From Bacteroidia bacterium (GTDB taxonomy: Bacteria > Bacteroidota > Bacteroidia > B-17B0 > Aurantibacillaceae): a stretch of 56,740 nt of DNA. The notes beneath the pieces are model-generated. The model was not told the origin of the DNA and ran no database searches. It was given only the letters and a program-made list of their open reading frames with translations. This document shows, in pieces, positions 54,236 to 56,740 of this stretch. The translations under genes were made by a program, and so were the position numbers. The number at the start of each line of letters is the position of its first letter. The stretch's first letter is position 1. The stretch spans positions 14,366-71,105 of the forward strand of contig JALHRL010000023.1 of assembly GCA_022841465.1 (NCBI GenBank), written 5' to 3'.

Positions 54236-54949
54236 TTAAGCAATATTGTGGTAAACAGCTTCAATATCATCGTCCTCCTCCATTTTTTCAATCATTGCCA
54301 TTACTTCTGCTTCTTGTTCAGGCGTTAGTTCTTTGGTGGTAGTAGGTAAATATACTTTACTCGTTTCAAGTACTTCTATTTTTCTGGCTTCTAATGCGCT
54401 TTGCATATTTCCAAAGTCATTAAACGCAGTTTGAATAATAAATTGATTATGTTCCTCATCAAAATTTATTTCTTCTAATCCAAAATCAATTAATTCCAAT
54501 TCTAAATCATCTTTATTTAATCCCGATGCAGATATTTTAAACATTACTTTTCGTTCAAACATAAAACTAACCGAACCGTTTGTTCCCATTGCTCCTTCTG
54601 CCCTTGAAAAGTACATACGCACACTGGCAACAGTTCTGTTAGGGTTATTGGTAGTACATTCAACCAATACCGGCACACCGTGTGGCGCGTATCCTTCATA
54701 AATTACTTCCTCGTAGTTGCTCGAATCTTTTTCGCTTGCTCTTTTAATTGCTCCATCTACATTTGCTTTCGGCATATTAACAGCCTTGGCATTTGCTATT
54801 ATCATTCTTAATCTTGCATTGGTATCGGGGTTAGGGCCGCCTGCTTTAACGGCAATGGCAATTTCTCTTCCAATTTTTGTAAACGCTTTTGCCATTTTTG
54901 CATAGCGTTTAAACATGGTGGCTTTTCGTTTCTCAAATATTCTTCCCAT
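54236..54949 (-). CDS. yebC: YebC/PmpR family protein
   Basis: The 237-residue protein has the YebC layout: the N-terminal basic stretch FAKIGRE-like (AFTKIGREIAIAVKAGG), ANAKAVNMPKANVDGAIKRA, then YEGYAPHGVPVLVE and a C-terminal EMEEDDDIEAVYHN-like acidic end. Family members act as transcription regulators or as translation factors that ease ribosome stalling at proline runs. It is transcribed with recJ downstream. Confidence 0.95.
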   Translation of the reverse strand: MGRIFEKRKATMFKRYAKMAKAFTKIGREIAIAVKAGGPNPDTNARLRMIIANAKAVNMPKANVDGAIKRASEKDSSNYEEVIYEGYAPHGVPVLVECTTNNPNRTVASVRMYFSRAEGAMGTNGSVSFMFERKVMFKISASGLNKDDLELELIDFGLEEINFDEEHNQFIIQTAFNDFGNMQSALEARKIEVLETSKVYLPTTTKELTPEQEAEVMAMIEKMEEDDDIEAVYHNIA

Positions 54950-54992
54950 TTTGTTTTAATTAAAAATAAGTTTACAAATTTAAAATTTTGAA

Positions 54993-56297
54993 TCAATTTT
55001 TGGTTAACTCGTTTAAAATTGAGGCAAGTTTTTCCGTTAATTTTTTTCGTGAGTAGTTTTTTATTGCGTCTTCGTTACGTTGTATCTGCGAATTATTAAA
55101 TAAATTCAGAAGATTTATTTTTAAACTTTTGGCATCGTTAAAATCGCTTATAAATCCTGACTTTGTTTCATTTAATATTTCAGCTAAGTCTCCGTCTGTT
55201 GGCCCTATTGCTAATATTGGCGACCCGGCAGATAGGTATTCAAAAAACTTTCCGGTTAAAATTCCTTTAGCATTAGGAGTGTTGTTAACCAAAAGTAAAT
55301 TTACTTTCGATTTTTGTTGTTCTTCAATTACGAGGTTGTGTGGTAAATAATCAATTTTATTTACATATGCATTAAGGTTGTGCTTTTTAATATTGTCCAT
55401 CACAAAAACATCTATTTTTCCAACCAATTTAATTTCTAGTTGCTCTTTAAATGAATCGTTTTCGGTAACCAATTCTTGTAATACATTCCACAAAACTTTC
55501 GGATTACGTGTTTTTACCAGTGTACCTATATGAGCTATGGTAAATTTTAAATCTTTTTCTACTTCTTTTTTTGATAAATCACCTTCATCGTATCCGTTTG
55601 GTATTATTTTAAATTTTTCTTTTTGTATTTTATCGTTTATTTCAAAAAGTTCTGTGCTCATTGATTTACCAATGCTAATAACAGCATCGCTTTCTCGCAG
55701 CACTTGCTTTTCCAAACGTTTGTGTTTTTTGTTGGCAAAGGAAGTGAGCATTAAATCTTTATAAAAATCAATATTGGTCCACGGGTCTCTAAAATCTGCT
55801 ATCCACTTAATGTTTTTATTTTTACTTTTAATACCTAATGCAATAAGATGCATGCTATGCGGTGGGCCACTGCTAATAATTGCATCCACTTTGTTTTGTT
55901 GAATGTAATTGTTGAGGTATTTTATTGATGGTTTAATCCAGAATTTTCGAGCATCCGGAATAAAAAAATTTCCTCTAATCCAAACGGCAAACTTACTTAG
56001 TTTGCTTGTTTTTCCACTTTCATTAAGAAAGGCAGCGTTTATTTTTTCGTTCCCTTTTCCAAGTAGTTTTTTATAAAAGTTATAAGGCTCCCAAATTTTC
56101 GTTTTAAGTATAGTAGTATTTGCCGGAATATCTTTTTGCAAGCTTTCGTCAATTACCGGCATTTCACCATTCTCAGCAGTATAAACAATAGGTTCCCAGC
56201 CAAAATCCTTAAGATACTTTACAAATTTTAACCAACGTTGAACCCCTGCACCACCGCTTGGAGGCCAATAGTATGTGATAATAATAACCTTTTTCAA
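54993..56297 (-). CDS. GT4-type glycosyltransferase
   Basis: The 434-residue protein is a GT-B glycosyltransferase beginning YYWPPSGGAGVQRWLKF, with ISSGPPHSMHLIA, WIADFRDPW and a C-terminal nucleotide-sugar-binding half (FKIIPNGYDEGD, GTLVKTRNPK, GKFFEYLSAGSPILAIG). The family is usual in surface polysaccharide synthesis in Bacteroidota, but donor and acceptor are unknown and no polysaccharide cluster is visible in this window. The start is a TTG at 56297, which aligns with the normal MKKV N-terminus. The yebC start is 43 bases downstream. Confidence 0.88.
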   Translation of the reverse strand: MKKVIIITYYWPPSGGAGVQRWLKFVKYLKDFGWEPIVYTAENGEMPVIDESLQKDIPANTTILKTKIWEPYNFYKKLLGKGNEKINAAFLNESGKTSKLSKFAVWIRGNFFIPDARKFWIKPSIKYLNNYIQQNKVDAIISSGPPHSMHLIALGIKSKNKNIKWIADFRDPWTNIDFYKDLMLTSFANKKHKRLEKQVLRESDAVISIGKSMSTELFEINDKIQKEKFKIIPNGYDEGDLSKKEVEKDLKFTIAHIGTLVKTRNPKVLWNVLQELVTENDSFKEQLEIKLVGKIDVFVMDNIKKHNLNAYVNKIDYLPHNLVIEEQQKSKVNLLLVNNTPNAKGILTGKFFEYLSAGSPILAIGPTDGDLAEILNETKSGFISDFNDAKSLKINLLNLFNNSQIQRNEDAIKNYSRKKLTEKLASILNELTKN

Positions 56298-56531
56298 ATA
56301 CAGTATTTTAGTTAGTAGAAATTTTTCTCGGCTTCATTTACCAATGTGCAGACAGTAAAACTAAATAAAAATTGTTAGTTGTTTGTTTAGTTACATTATT
56401 TGAATACTGTAAATTTTGTCGATTTTGTTCATTTTCAGTAGCTAAGCATATGCTATTTAAATTTTGGTTTTCCCCGAACGTTTTTTATTTGCTTTAAAAT
56501 CAATATTTAACACAGTTTTGTGAATAAAAAT

Positions 56532-56562
56532 TTTGCGGTTACTAATTCTGTTATTACCTTTG
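56532..56562 (+). promoter_or_regulatory. Upstream tandem promoter
   Basis: TTTG at 56532-56535 and TACCTTTG at 56555-56562 are separated by 19 bases, matching the Bacteroidota -33/-7 consensus exactly. Confidence 0.6.
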
Positions 56563-56649
56563 CAGTCCCAAAATTTACTCGTTCATTAAATTTTCTAAGT
56601 AAAAAGACTAATATGCACTCTTAAAAAACCAAAATAAATGAAAATTTAT

Positions 56650-56680
56650 TTTGCAAATAAGAAAAAAGGGTGTATTTTTG
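56650..56680 (+). promoter_or_regulatory. Downstream tandem promoter
   Basis: TTTG at 56650-56653 and TATTTTTG at 56673-56680 are separated by 19 bases. It repeats the arrangement of the promoter 118 bases upstream, including a GCAG(C/T)CCC start region right after each -7 element. Confidence 0.65.
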
Positions 56681-56740
56681 CAGCCCCCAAACGGAGTAGT
56701 GCGATTAGGAGAAGTGAGGAAAGTGAGTGATGATAAGGGC

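Larger units (their letters stand above)
56298..56740. other. Gene-free right end with outward-facing tandem promoters
   Basis: This 443-base stretch is AT-rich with no credible open frame. Its right half carries two consensus promoters pointing out of the window (listed separately). The last 50 bases after the second promoter are purine-rich and contain no start codon in a good context. I see no tRNA cloverleaf here. The promoters may serve a stable RNA operon or another highly expressed gene just outside the window. Confidence 0.6.

Noticed and set aside
56681-56740. Possible start of a tRNA, RNase P RNA or 16S rRNA
   Set aside because: No cloverleaf or conserved rRNA/RNase P stretch is visible before the window ends; only the promoters are supported.

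Overview
This window looks like a core-genome stretch from a low-GC member of the Bacteroidota (Flavobacteriia/Sphingobacteriia-like; species not identifiable from the sequence). The signs are four secreted proteins with C-terminal type IX secretion (T9SS) sorting domains, several promoters of the Bacteroidota type (TTTG, about 19-21 bases, TAnnTTTG), few Shine-Dalgarno sites, a bacillithiol glycosyltransferase (BshA), a caa3/aa3-type oxidase cluster with two subunit III genes, and many SCxx-type lipoprotein signals. I see no phage, insertion sequence, CRISPR array, tRNA or rRNA gene.

Layout. 1-4.1 kb: the end of an unknown gene, a PH-domain membrane protein, a Fur-type regulator with a STAS protein, then a lipoprotein overlapping a T9SS subtilase. 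3.9-7.7 kb (minus): lnt, lpdA, purE and a yidD gene that has no ATG/GTG/TTG start. 7.7-13.5 kb: tatD, an M43-like secreted protein whose zinc motif is broken, a LytS/LytT-type two-component pair, queE. 13.6-21.3 kb: bshA, a PBP4-type D-Ala-D-Ala carboxypeptidase, an M13 metallopeptidase and an AddA-like helicase-nuclease. 21.4-23.5 kb: a TPR/PD40/OmpA protein resembling T9SS component PorE. 23.6-26.4 kb: ctaB, two cytochrome oxidase subunit III genes and subunit IV. 26.5-32.2 kb: lon, a GT39 glycosyltransferase, a PAP2 phosphatase and mazG. 32.2-36.4 kb: a cation/proton antiporter, a PagL-like lipid A deacylase and a GIN-domain lipoprotein. 36.5-41.5 kb: fumC, a T9SS cargo protein, a TsaC-type synthase, HMG-CoA lyase and pyrD. 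41.6-46.3 kb: a tiny helical lipoprotein with its own promoter and terminator, an orphan peptide-binding lipoprotein, an EI24 membrane protein and argS. 46.4-50.3 kb: a 1316-residue T9SS subtilase with six Ig-like repeats. 50.4-56.3 kb: a Ppx/GppA phosphatase, an NtrC-type regulator lacking a DNA-binding domain, recJ, yebC and a glycosyltransferase. The right end carries two tandem consensus promoters firing out of the window.

Most genes are housekeeping: respiration and central metabolism (lpdA, fumC, cox/ctaB, pyrD, purE), translation and quality control (argS, tsaC, lon, yebC, recJ) and envelope work (lnt, yidD, PBP4-like, PagL-like, PAP2, GT39). I found no clear new multi-gene system. The points most worth a second look are the start-codon-less yidD in frame behind purE, the T9SS metalloprotease that has lost two of three zinc ligands, the Lpp-like helical lipoprotein ending in lysines, the HTH-less NtrC-type regulator with an altered GAFTGA loop, and -7 promoter elements that abut start codons. 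All assignments are by reading motifs and family knowledge; no database search was run.
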